The notes beneath the pieces are model-generated. The model searched no databases, had not been told where the DNA came from, and saw nothing but the letters and a program-made list of their open reading frames with translations. DNA of 61,867 nucleotides from assembly GCA_015680685.1 (NCBI GenBank), contig MNCI01003573.1:636277-698143 (forward strand). The letters run 5' to 3'. Below are positions 34,373 through 45,234 of this stretch, in pieces. Origin of the DNA: Gnetum montanum. Taxonomy: Eukaryota; Streptophyta; Gnetopsida; Gnetales; Gnetaceae. A program made the position numbers and the translations under genes. Every line of letters begins with the position of its first letter. The first letter of the stretch is position 1.

Positions 34373-37140
34373 ATGGGTGCTAAGCAGCCACCTAGCCCAG
34401 TGCTGGCACCACGCCAGTCTCTTAGGATCTGACATTTGTCACCTAAGTTCTTGGCACAAGATGCAAAGCGTTATGACTTCCTCTACACAAAGATCTAGGC
34501 AAATATTCCCCTGGATTACTAAGAACTCAAGGACAAATGCAACTTTAAGTTCCTTCATTGGAATGGAAGGTAATTTATCTTGACCCCTGATATCATCATC
34601 CCATTGACCGAGTCGTATCAATGGCTCCTAAACCAACTCATGCAAGCAAGTAGGTCTAGAGAGCGAGATACGGTGTCTCATTATAATGAGGCATTCCAGG
34701 ATGAATAGGAAGACCTTAACTCTAAATCTAAGGGTGGTGGCTAGACTTACCCTATGACCATCCCTCCTACAACAGTCTTTAGTCAAACCTTCTTTTTGCG
34801 TCAGCCTCCTTTGTGATTACTACCACTCCTCAATCTGCATTTTCATCAACCATGGGTAGCCATTCTACACCCTTAGCATACCAACATGCTCCTCCCTCAG
34901 TTTCATTCCTAGGCACTCTCCCTCCTCATTCTGTCTCATCCTCGTACCAAGCGCCAGTCATAGCCACGTTTCCCTCCATGCATACCATGTTTACTTCATA
35001 GCCGCATGGAGTCTACGCTCCTATTCCATCATCTACACTTGTTTCACCATCAGCAGTATGCCCAACCCCAACTGCATGGTGGACCCCAACCACTTCGCTT
35101 CCTATTTTGCAACCCCCTTAGATGCCAGATTACCCTTACCACCAAGCATACCAAGTCCCACAAGCATCACAACCAAGTGCGGGACTACATCAGTCACACA
35201 AAGGACTAACCCTATAGCACCACCAACGACCATTGCTCCAACAGCACCACCCACTAGGTGGTGGAGAACACAAGTAACACCCTTTGCAGAGGCACCCCCA
35301 ATGACACCCCCTATGAGCCAAGCCGTTGTCCTTACTACGCCACCAATGATGGTTTCCCCTGCAACCCCACAACCATCTACGTTGTCTCTGGATCTAGATC
35401 AAGCATTCCAACTTATCCAAACCCTCAATGAAGAGATTAAACATCTCAAAGTCATCAATTCTGACACAGTGTAGGTCATGGATTTCTACCATGACAACCC
35501 CATCATCCTAGTTGTTCCCATGCTTACATTACCCCCTAGGATGCCACTCCCCCACTTCACAAAATATAATGGGGAGGGCGATCCTAACATGCATTTAGTC
35601 ATGTTTAGATCTGAATCTTTCTTGTTGCAGCAGTGGCCACAAATGATTATTCATGTCTTTGCTATGTCTCTAATGGGCAAAGCTTTAGACTAGTATTGTG
35701 TGCTCTTGCATGCCTCCATATCAACACTAGAGGAACTGTTGACCCAGTTCATGACCTGCTTCAAGTATAACCTGAAGCCCAAAGTCACGCTAGATCAGTT
35801 GATGGGTGTTAAGCAAGACCCCCTGAAGTCGATGCAAAAGTTTATACAGCGGTGGAGTGCTACCTTGAATGAGATCCATGAACCTATCGCGGAGGCCCAT
35901 TTGTTGGCTATCTTCAAGGGGGTAGCAAATGATTTCATCAAATCCAAGTTGTACTACCTAGCCCCATGATCTCTCAGTCAAGCTTTTGCCTAGATGAAGA
36001 GCATCCAAGGCATGGCCAAAGCCATTAAAGACCCAACCTATGTTTTGTATAAAAATGCATATACCAAAAAAGACAAAGAGAAGGGAAAAGCCACAATGGC
36101 CACGGTGGCCACCGTGGCAAATGAGACAAAGCCCAACAACAACAATAGCAAAAAGGTAGCCACAACATCAACTAACACCACACCTAGCTCAAGTAATGCT
36201 ACCAAACCCTCCACATCAGCACCAAAGGCATCAACCTCGCCTAAACCCAACTTCGAGCAGAAAGATCGCTCTAAATACATGCCTCTACCCATCAAGCCTT
36301 CAAAACTTTTGAAGAAATTATTGGGGATTGGGTACATTCAACATAAGCGAATGTCAGAGGAGGCAACCAAATGACATCAGCAGTATTATGAACTTCTTAG
36401 GAACCCCTCCTTGGCTACACCCAATGAGTGACCAGTTCCTAAGAAATTCAGGCTGGAGCAGTTTTGTGACTACCATCAACTTTGTGATCACAACATGAAT
36501 TACTGTCTAGCATTAAAAGATGACATCCAATGGATGATTGATTAGGGGAAGTTGGTTTTGGATGAAAGCAACCCTGTCCACCTAGAAAATCAATCCATGC
36601 ACGTTTACAAGGACCCCCTCAATGCTAACAACATAGTGTACATTATTAATACGATTGGCATAGACAGTAACTCAGAACCACCACAACAACCATTTGTGGT
36701 TCGTGCACCTCAACATAGCATAGCAACACCAACAATGGAAAAAAAGGCACTACAACAACCATTTGTTCTCAAGGTTTCACCTCAGACATCTTCCCCTACA
36801 TCCTTCATATTCAAAACTACATCATCGCCCGCGCTAACATCACAAACACTATTTTTCATTAGGGGGCCAAAACACTCAACTGCCCCCATCACACAGAGCC
36901 AACCTAAGATGGCATCACAGCCTTCCCATTCAAAGAAACTGGAAGAGCATCTAACGAATGAAATGGCCAAGGGACATACCACCCCAAGTTCCCCCAAGCC
37001 TACCCTCTCATCCTCCATGTCTACATCTACCTCATCATCAACAGTTGATGCCACTACACACACACAGTCATTGCCATCCCATCCAGCAGGGTCTAGCCCC
37101 AAACCTGAAATTGCTCCTCCTCAAGAAATTCATCTTCTAG
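34373..37140 (+). pseudogene. gag: gag of element C (degenerate)
   Basis: Starts at ATG 34373 (MGAKQPPSPVLAPRQSLRI), about 290 bp after the primer site. After N-terminal frameshifts (34.8-35.06 kb) one frame continues from 35058 to 37140 with scattered stops. A Pro/Thr-rich stretch is followed by the capsid-type gag domain at about 35540-35970: PHFTKYNGEGDPNMHL, ELLTQFMTCFKYNL, QKFIQRWSATLNEI. Next is a Lys/Ser/Thr-rich basic region, then FCDYHQLCDHNMNYCLALKD near 36460, the C-x2-H-x4-H-x4-C motif of Tat gag. A long Ser/Pro/Thr-rich tail leads into protease. It would have formed particles and bound RNA. Confidence 0.8.
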
Positions 37141-38012
37141 GATGAATGGGGGAAGAGAAGGGTGGCAAACAATGAGAAAGTGGATGGGACCTTCTAGACG
37201 CCTTTACTTAGGTCAAACAGGCTCTAAAACAAAAGAATACAACCTTGAGCCTTTACGACCTGGTAATGACTTCCACTGTACACCGCGAGGCCTTGGTTTA
37301 GGTGTTAACATCCATACCAATTGATGAAAACATGCTGACAAACAAGAAAGCAATCCATGTGGTCATGCTTCCTTCTACGCCCAAAGAATCACAGCCAGCT
37401 CAGTTCACATTCTGCGACGAGTCCATCAAGGATGACCCTGAGAAGGGCTAGGCCACAACAGGACCCCTATTCATCACAATTCAGGTTGGTCAACATAAGA
37501 TCCAAAGAGTACACATTGATGATGGGGCTGCTACAAATGTCATCCCATTTCCCATAGTGGATAAACTGGGTTTGATGGATCAAATCAAACCCACAACAAC
37601 CTCATGTCTGAAGTCGTTCAACGGGGCGTGGATGGTGGTAAAGGGGACTGTCCACATTAACTTCATGGCAGGGTACCAATTCCCCATAAGTGCAACATTC
37701 ATCATGGTAGAATAGATGCCTAGGTTTAACCTGATCTTGGGGAGGTCATGGTTAGCCCAACTCAGGGTCGTCTCTTCACCCATACATAAAGAAATCCACC
37801 TACCTTACGCAGGCATGGAGGTGGTGATCTACGGTGACAAAGTGGCTACCCAGGTGATAAACAATATTGACATGGAGCAAGGTTCAGAAGTAATAACTTC
37901 TGATAATGAAACACCTATCTCCACTAAAGCGACCTATTTGGCAAATGAGCTGGCCCAAAACGCTAGCTCAGACACGAAACTACGTGGGCTAAGTTACCTT
38001 TTTAAGCAGTAG
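37141..38012 (+). pseudogene. pr: Aspartic protease of element C (degenerate)
   Basis: Same frame as gag. The pre-protease segment (ALKQKNTTLSLYDLVM, HREALV) is typical of Tat. The retropepsin core lies at about 37460-37830: GQHKIQRVHIDDGAATNVIP has Asp-Asp-Gly-Ala where the family has its D-S/T/G-G-A/S active site. INFMAGYQFPISATFIMVE forms the flap side, and FNLILGRSWLAQL the conserved ILGR-x-W end. Stops at the SYLFKQ end (38010) and earlier (TAG after EKG and MVE) break it. In Tat and Ogre elements the polyprotein resumes at RT after this point; here RT is 6.1 kb away. Confidence 0.78.
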
Positions 38013-38263
38013 ATAATGACATAGAAGAATACCGCAATAAAGCCCCTCGACCCTACGCATCACCGAGCCCATGATGGGTTAGAAAGCAGCTGTGAGAATG
38101 ATCATTACTTTTGTAGCATAACTACTCCACTTCTTTTGACAAGATTAATGTTTATCATACATTTATTCTTTGTTTGCTTCATATTATTTTGTTTACGCTA
38201 AGTATCTGCCTCATTCTTCAAACCATTCACATCACATCCAATGTTTACATCACACCACAGGCT

Positions 38264-38412
38264 GCTAAGGCCTAAAAATGGCAAAATTTTTCCTTACCAT
38301 CATCCAACGGCGTGAAATGGCCTAAAACTACCAATGGCCCAAAATGGCCTAAAACTAGCAACAGCCTGGAATGGCCTTAAACTATTGTTACGGCCCAAAA
38401 TGGCCTAAAAAT
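38264..38412. repeat. GGCCTAAAA-type minisatellite after protease
   Basis: About five imperfect units built on GGCCCAAAATGGCCTAAAAC. The unit core TAAACTA is shared with the repeat clusters at 43680-44070 and 47690-47995. No coding meaning seen. Confidence 0.65.
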
Positions 38413-38726
38413 AAAATGAGATGCTCCCAAGGAGTTTAATTCATTAAAAAAAGATAAATAACAAAATAAAATAAATACAACACATAAGCCAAAATCAAAT
38501 AAATCTCTTCATATTCCATTTTTCTCATTCAAAATATTAATCAAATAATGTTTACAACATTCTTTGGAGAATCCAAATAAAATTCTTTGCTGCTACACTA
38601 TGACCCTTCGCTCACTCCATCGTCCCCTGCCTCATTAGGCCCTATTTTTTCATCTAGATTCTATACCACAGGGAAAATGAAATAGTTAGTTAAAAGCTAC
38701 AATAAGGACTCAAATAAAATAAATTA
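38413..38726. other. A/T-rich 3' flank of the antisense gene
   Basis: About 310 bp between the GGCCTAAAA repeats and the stop codon of the minus-strand gene. It should contain that gene's 3' untranslated region. I could not pick out a clear polyadenylation signal. Confidence 0.4.
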
Positions 38727-39955
38727 TCACAACACCAAGAATTGACTAATCCAAGATGGCCCCACGTCTATTTTGGGGGGTATCCGATCTATGCCTGTAG
38801 TGAGGCGTTGCAAGATCTCCTCTTCCGAAATATCGGACCAATTCCTATCTCCCAAATTAGTGCATGCTACAACTTTTTCCTTTTCTATGGTTTTCCATCT
38901 CGATGGTCCTAGGGAAAATGTGGCAGTCATGGCCTCACCCGTAGGAAAGGTCATTTTCCTTTTGGGAGATTCGTTGACTGTCACCTATTGCATAAACTTG
39001 TCGTAAGTCTCAGAAGTGCCAATAATATCAAGGAATACCTCATAGGTATGCAACTTGAGAGAGGCATCCCGATATTGTTCACGGTAGGTGGCACATTCTA
39101 GCTTATACATGTGTTTGTGGTTTTTCTATACCTACCCCCACTCATAAGCTTTTACACTATAGTTCTTCCAGTCTTGGTTCTTCTAGGCTAACAAGTCCAT
39201 TTGCATGCGTTGTTCTATTATTTTGTGAGTGGCCTCATTGTTGCGCAGCATGGCTATCCAATACCTTTCGTAATCGATGATGGCTGTGCACCAACTACCA
39301 TCATTAGTGTCTCAAGTGAATAGGAATTTGTTCCTGGATTGGAGATCTCCCACCTTGGTAGTTAGATTGGCCTTCTCCTTCTCAAGCCTTTGTACCTATT
39401 TCCAGAGGTCTTTGTTCACATGCCTACATTCCCACAAGGAGCATGCTGAGTACAACGCACACTGGCTTGCTTCGTCGTATATGTGACATGGTACTTTTGT
39501 CACCTCCAGTGGAAATTCGGGTGCAGCGTCAACGTCAACTGCTTACTTAGGGTCCCACTTAAGGTGAGAGGCTACCAACCGTACATAGAAAGGCATTAGT
39601 CATAGTGGCATAGTACAGCAACAACAATTTAGAGAGTCTAGCGTAGCAATTTCAACTTACCCACTTCTGGGTTGACCTACTTCAGACAGTCGATCATGTT
39701 ATTGACCACCCCCTCCATGAAAGTAAATTTGTTGGGGGTCTCAATCCACGATCACAGGCAGATCGAGGAAGGGTCATAGGTATCAACAGTGGTGTTAGCT
39801 ACAAAACAAAATGTGTTAGCCATAGTGGAGGAGAACCACGATAAAGCTAATGAACAACATAAATGACAGTGTAAAGCTCCTACCCAACAAACCCTCATGG
39901 GTGATAACGGGGGGGTCACCCATTGGCACACTCTCAAATATGCAGTCAAACTTAC

Positions 39956-40314
39956 CAACATTAAAATGGATCCCCTCTCCTTCTAGCTAACCCAACAATG
40001 TAGCATCATCCTCAATGCTCATGTGCCCCTCCGGTACTGAACTTCTCTTCACGAAAGGATCATCAGCAGGGGCCTCTTCCTGATTTCCAAGAGCCTCTTC
40101 TTCATTGGCTGGGCCACTTTCTTCATTGGCAGCGGCCTCCTCTTCATCAACAAGGACCTCTTCCTCACCAGCCAAGGCCCTTTCTTCTGTAGCAGGGACC
40201 CCTTCTTCATCGGCCAGGGCCTTTCATCTATGGCCAGAGCCTCTTCATTTTCACCAGTAGCCCCTGATGTAGGGGCCGCCACCTCTTCTTCCCCTTCTTC
40301 GTCTTCTTCCTCTA
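39956..40314 (-). other. Exon 5 of the antisense gene: acidic low-complexity tract
   Basis: Starts with VEEEDEEGEEE directly at the splice acceptor. After a frameshift near 40205 it continues as imperfect acidic repeats (AGEEEVLVDEEEAAANEES, ANEEEALGNQEEA). The exon ends HFNVG at a G|GTAAGT donor. Acidic tracts of this kind occur in nuclear and chromatin-binding proteins; that role is only a guess here. Confidence 0.6.
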
Positions 40315-41945
40315 CTAATAAAGCATAGTCATAGTAAACAAATTATACCAACTTGAAATAGATGCTACGCTGTGCAATGCTACCTAGTGTAACACAGCGT
40401 AGCAAATGTTAGCCAAACAAATAAAAAAAACTTACCAATCGGAGGTTGCACTCTACGAAGTTTGAGCTGTAGTTTCTTCCCTCTTTCCTCATTTGTGCAA
40501 AGACGTTCCTCAGCTGGAAGAGACCTCTTACATTGCAACTTAGTCATCATAGTCTCTATGATGAGGCATTCCCCCCTTGTTACACTAGTGGTGGTAATGG
40601 AAGGTGCCTCTCCCACGCTATCCTACGCCCGAAAGTTGCGTGCCACCTGATCCCTGGTTGTCATTGAAAATGATTCCCCAATAGCTTCTAGGGGGTCCTA
40701 AGAATGGGTGGTATGGAAGACTTGGCAGATCCATGGCTTGGAAATCTAGCTATGATCTTGTAGCACCCAGACTCCATTCTCACGAACTACCAAGAATTCT
40801 GCAAAATGTCACAAGTAGGCTATGAAGAAGGCATGGTGCATGTTGAAACAGGACTCAAGCTTCCCATGAAGCTTGACCATTTCAACCTGCAAGCCTCTGC
40901 AAAGGTGTTTGAACCAATTGTAATGAGTCCCCTCTTCCATAACATCCCTCATTATCCAATCCTGCTCAATTCTAATGATTTTTCCTTGGGAGAGCAACTT
41001 GGGGAAGGCATGGGCATAGAAGATAGGGTAAACCATTTTGGCCACCCATAGCCTGACCTTATCAATGTAGATCCCTTTTTGATCCTTTGCCATCACTAGC
41101 CACTCCTCAATGTCCCCCTAATGGTTTGCATCTTTCTTAGATTTTTCTCCTATGGGGAGACCATTAGAAGGGACATCAAAAAGATCCACGAACAATTAGT
41201 TGTTTATTTCAAACACCACTCGCACACCGTGAACGTGTGTGGAAGCAGTCCACTTTCTCAGAGAAAGAGTCTACTAGGGAAAGTATTTCAGTAGGTGGGA
41301 AGTTCGGGTTAATGGCCAAAAATAAGTCCATAAGCCGAGCCTCCTGAAGGTTGTGGACAAGCGTGGTCGGGGCCCCATTGCAAAGCCAACACTAGGTCTC
41401 CTCCACCTCCCCGTACTTGAAAAAGAAGTTGGTTTCATTATGCCCAGAGGCGATTACCATCACCTCTTGGGATTTCTTCACGACTAAAATAGTTTGCAAA
41501 ATTATAATAAACAATTGGCAAAAATAATGAACATCACTCGAACATGTAACAGTGAATTTGCAGTTTAGCATACCAAGTTTAAATGGCATGGGAAATGATG
41601 GGAGATCCACCAACACATCTTCAACGGTGAGCGGCCTGAGGGATGCCCATTCCCTATCCAACCAACCGACTTCTTTACACTTCCCATAAAATTGGAAATA
41701 CCTAGTTGGATAGGTTCTAAAATCACCCCCAAATTGGCCTATTATGCCGACGTGCACATTCCCAGTAGAGGAAAACTCCCGCAGGGCCATCTGTGCCAAC
41801 GCCAAGGCATCTATATTACCGTGGAGATCAAACCTATCAATAAAAAACCTGGCAACACAAAATATATATATATATGCACTGTTAATACCTATGTCTAGTG
41901 TAGCATGGACCACACAACATGATAAAATAACTTTATAGAACTCAC

Positions 41946-42394
41946 TTTCCAACATAATAAATGGTTCTAGGTGAGTTCTGAAAGTAGGCACCCATGTGAC
42001 GGGCAACAAATAACTTGTTATATAAGTGATAGCACTTATACTCAGGCATCTCCCAGATCCAAATTAAGCATCTCAAGCCTTTTGGGTGCTAGTTGGAACC
42101 TTCTACCTGCTCGCCCCTAATTGACCCATCAGCCAAAAATTATAGAATGCCCCGGGTTACCCTGAGCAATAGGATTTCTTTGATTGTGGCTGTTGTCTCC
42201 ACTGATAAGTGTGACCAAACAATCACACTAAAATGGTTGAGGAGGAACTTTAGGAAGTCCCATGCACCCTCCTGGAACCAGATCACCTACCGTCCCACAT
42301 GTGCATGGGAGGAGTAACATTGGCCACTGATTTGCTAAGGCAACATAGGACTCCCACAATCTCCAAGACAATCAGAATGGGCTTCAACATGACC
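41946..42394 (-). other. Exon 2 of the antisense gene: FCP1/HAD-like phosphatase-fold remnant
   Basis: The exon opens with LKPILIVLEIVGVLC, resembling the first HAD motif of FCP1/NIF-type phosphatases (hydrophobic strand, then L-D-x-x-G-V-L), except that Glu and Val stand where catalytic aspartates are expected. After a frameshift comes GAWDFLKFLLNHFSVIVWSH, resembling the R-P-G-x-x-E-F-L...V-x-V-W-S/T segment with its second motif. No D-D motif III is seen downstream. Either the protein was a catalytically dead relative or decay removed the residues. It could also be chance resemblance. Confidence 0.4.
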
Positions 42395-43240
42395 CTGCAC
42401 AACGAAGCATCAAATGTTAGCATTGTGTACGAGTGAGGTTTACCCGTCACGTAGCGTAACCCTCTGATTACATATAGCATAGCATGACACTTTCTTTGCA
42501 TATAGCGTAGCATGATCTCCCAGTCGTAAATCTCTCTAAAAAATTAAAAAAAAAAAAGAAACAAAATAAAAATCATCGGTGACATAGCAACACGATACTC
42601 GCAGTGTAGCATAGTCATCAAGTCTCGCACAATGCAACAACACTTAGATGCAAACACATGACACGTGATGTAGCAAATGAACAAGAACATACAAATGCGC
42701 AACATATTACTATGATGGGCATGGCAACATAGCAAACCTAATAGAAACAAATCCAACAACATAGTAGTATTGCAGATTCAACAGCGTAGTAATGCAACAA
42801 ACCTAAAAATCTTACGACGTGCTGGGATAGCATAATAAGAACATTATAAAGTTTAAATAAGAAAGAATTCATTGTGCTACAGTCGTCTGAACCATACTTC
42901 TGCCATACAAAATAACTCATGCTGCACTATGTTAAACACGTGTCACGTTGTCAAAACTTGTAGATGGCCAAACCCTCCTAGGGGTAGTACACTACGCTAA
43001 CCATGTGCTAAGCTATCCAGAATCACCCAAACCCCCACAATAAGGTAGTCGCAACAATGGCGGTCAAGGTGATACTGCATGCAGCTACAGCGTAATGTCC
43101 ATATTGCCACTGTGGCCAACCAACAACATCAGTAGCGTAGCGGCCAAAATGGCAACCAAATCAATGGCAACAAACCCAAATTTCATCACAATAACGATTA
43201 CTATCATCTGAAAGAAAACAAGGGTAATGTAGTGACTTAT
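42395..43240 (-). other. Intron 1 of the antisense gene, rich in GCATAGC/GCTACGC words
   Basis: 846 bp interval with no sustained coding on either strand. The acceptor is CGTTGTGCAG|GG; the donor position reads CG|ATAAGT, as if the expected G had become A. Phase (2 nt + 1 nt) is exactly what exon 2 requires. It holds many of the palindromic words found in the LTRs (for example CATAGCATGACAC near 42477, GCATATAGCGTAGC near 42498). Confidence 0.55.
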
Positions 43241-43493
43241 CGAGTAGATAGAGCCTCCTCCCGTACTTCAACATGGACTTGGGACAGGTGCCCTAGGGTG
43301 TCCTTCACCTCGTCCACCTTAGAGAGTCCTTGGTGCTTGCATTCACATTTGGGTGCCATTTTCTTAGCCACAAATTCTCTATCAACTACTATGCTACACT
43401 GCTTTGCTTTCTCTCGGCATGAACATGCTATGCTCTGGATTTGGGCTCTACGCTCTGACAATGAAAATGACAAGTTTACATGGGATAAACCCC

Positions 43494-43501
43494 TATTTAT
43501 A
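43494..43501 (-). promoter_or_regulatory. TATA box of the antisense gene
   Basis: The minus strand reads CGATTATAAATAGGGG, 135 bp upstream of the ATG at 43359. The LTR TATA context is ACCCTATAAATACCCC. GCATAGC words lie on both sides (43385-43450, 43560-43605). Promoter activity is inferred. Confidence 0.5.
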
Positions 43502-43669
43502 ATCGACGCGATGAAAAGAACTTACCATTTTTGCACCCCGAGTAGTGTGGGATGCCCCGTATAGTGTAGCACTATTGTGTCATAATCCCTCCATAGCATA
43601 GCATCATTGTTTGCAAATAGGTGGGCCCAACTAAAAATTTCATCCCACCTTGAATTAGAAACCTACCTT

Positions 43670-44072
43670 TACAAAGCCTATGCGCCACGGTCCGTAAAGA
43701 CCTTAAACTAGTGACCTTACCTTTACAAAGCCTACCCACCCCGATCCGCAAAAACCTTAAACTAGTGACCTTACCTCTACAAAGCCTACCTGTTGATGGT
43801 CTGTAAAGACCTTAAACTAGTAACCTTAGTTCTTGAACTCCATCAATTAATGGTCTACTAAGACCTTAAACTAGCAGCCTCGATTTACATCTTGATGTAC
43901 ACTGTAGCATAAGTACGGTCCACCATGACCTAGAACTGGCAGCCTTAGTATCCATTTCATATTTTTAAACTAGATTTTGCAATGTTACGGTCCTCCATGA
44001 CGTTAAACTAGCAAAGTTAATATCCCATGCATATTTAGTCCACGGTCTGCCAAGACCTTAAACTAGTAACTT
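43670..44072. repeat. Minisatellite with CCTTAAACTAG core upstream of RT
   Basis: Seven or so imperfect units of about 50-60 bp, each containing GGTCYRYNAAGACCTTAAAC and TAGYAACCTTA-like words (for example at 43690, 43745, 43798, 43853). The same core recurs at 47690-47995. Confidence 0.75.
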
Positions 44073-44156
44073 GCGAGCTTGGCCGAATACCTGATAATTA
44101 TTTCATGTTTCATTGTTGCTTTGCAAATGTTTATTATGTGTTATTGCTACATATAG
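44073..44156 (+). other. Possible splice acceptor before RT of element C
   Basis: A T-rich run with several ATG and TAA codons ends in TTGCTACATATAG|GT at 44156. From 44157 the RT frame opens (VSLDLAFSYCGNLNKM). Ogre elements splice an intron out between protease and RT, so this could be the acceptor of a comparable intron containing the antisense gene. The donor near 38.0 kb is not clear. Confidence 0.35.
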
Positions 44157-45234
44157 GTATCACTTGACTTGGCTTTTTCTTATTGTGGCAACTTGAACAA
44201 AATGGCCATGCAGCGTGATCTACATTCACTTTTAACCTTGACAGGTCCTCATGGCAAGCTTGCAAGACATCTAAACTTAGAGTTAGTAGACTGGAAATCA
44301 TCCACTAATAACATTGTAGTAACCTTGGAAACATCCCTAGATTGGCCTAAAAATTTGGTCCAAGCCTTAGACTTAGAGGCTGGGGATGTGACCAAGGACC
44401 CTCTCATCGAAATACCTATAACTACATCTAGGGGAGAAATAAAGACATTGAAACTTAGCTTCCTCCTAGATCCACAAATGTAAAAGGATGTATCTAAAGT
44501 CCTTCAAGACAATGTCAAAGTGTTCACATAGTCCTATAATGACATGTCAGGCTTAGACCCATGGCTAATACAACATAACATTGTCTTGGATCCACGTGTC
44601 AAACCAGTTAAACAAAAGGCTCAGAAAATTAAACCAGAAATCGCATTAGCCATACGTGATGAAATCACCAAGCTATATCAAGCAGGCTTCATCTTCATGG
44701 TCGATTACTTGGAGTGGGTATCAAACATCATGGTAGTCTCTAAGAAAACTGGAGGAATACGAATTTGTATAGACTTTTGGGATCTAAACAAAGCAACGAT
44801 CAAATATGATTTCCCACTACCAAGTATTGATCAACTTATCGACACTATGGCTGGTCATGCTTTATTATCCTTCATGGATGGGTTCTTGAGTTACAATCAA
44901 ATCCACATCAATCCAGAGCATCAGTTGACGACTATTTTCATGACCCCTTGGGGAACCTTTTGTTACACTATGATGCCCTTTGGTCTCAAAAATGCTGGAG
45001 CAACCTATCAATGAGCCATGACATACATATTCAGCGACTACCTCCTAGAGAGGCTAAACAATTATGTGGAATATAGCAGTCAAGTCTAAGATAGCTATTG
45101 ATCATCCCAATGATCTAGAGGTAGTCCTCAAGCATTGTCATAGGCATGACTTGCATCTCAATCCAAAGAAATGTGTTTTCGGAGTTAAAACTGGATGCAT
45201 GCTAGGGTTTGTAGTATCGGAGGCTGGAATATGA
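44157..45234 (+). pseudogene. rt: Reverse transcriptase of element C (catalytic box deleted)
   Basis: Recognisable in order: LDPWLIQHNIVLDPRVKPVK, GFIFMVDYLEWVSNIMVVSK, RICIDFWDLNKATIKYDFPL, LLSFMDGFLSYNQIHINPEH, TPWGTFCYTMMPFGLKNAGA. The catalytic YVDD position (45063-45072) has lost two bases, which removes the aspartate pair and shifts the frame; the reading continues in the next frame as IAVKSKIAIDHPND, LNPKKCVFG. In-frame stops include TAG before KDVSKVL and after VFT, and TGA after ATYQ. The wording is typical of Tat elements. DNA synthesis by this copy is impossible. Confidence 0.88.

Larger units (their letters stand above)
38727..43359 (-). pseudogene. Seven-exon antisense gene inside element C, between protease and RT
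   Basis: Model on the minus strand: exon 1 43359-43241 (ATG in AGAAAATGGC), exon 2 42394-41946, exon 3 41848-41574, exon 4 41483-40436, exon 5 40314-39956, exon 6 39798-39661, exon 7 39571-38727 (TGA). Introns are 846, 97, 90, 121, 157 and 89 bp. Five have GT-AG ends, three with a perfect G|GTAAGT donor; intron 1 has ATAAGT. Reading phase is kept at every junction. About 1075 codons, with internal stops mainly TAG and frameshifts near 42287, 41245 and 40205. Exon 2 has FCP1/HAD-like motifs, exon 4 text like Tat extra ORFs (VRVVFEINN, LFVDLFDVPSNG, VRLWVAKMVYPIFYAHAF), exon 5 is acidic and exon 7 has a coiled coil (VQRLEKEKANLTTKVGDLQ). Function unknown. Confidence 0.75.

Noticed and set aside
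35190-35372. Minus-strand open stretch rich in Cys and Trp opposite gag of element C
   Set aside because: Shadow of the Pro/Thr-rich gag frame (complement of Pro and Thr codons); no motif order.
36782-37102. Minus-strand 106-codon stretch opposite the Ser/Thr-rich gag tail
   Set aside because: Acidic Val/Asp composition is the complement of Ser/Thr/Pro codons; no splice sites or start context, unlike the antisense gene further on.
40462-40650. Plus-strand open stretches over 40.4-42.3 kb (also 41692-41938 and 42093-42317)
   Set aside because: They lie opposite exons of the minus-strand gene, cross its splice sites and show no domain; treated as shadows.
41865-41876. (TA)n run as a hot spot or regulatory site
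   Set aside because: Short TA run lying in intron 2 next to its acceptor; ordinary for plant introns.
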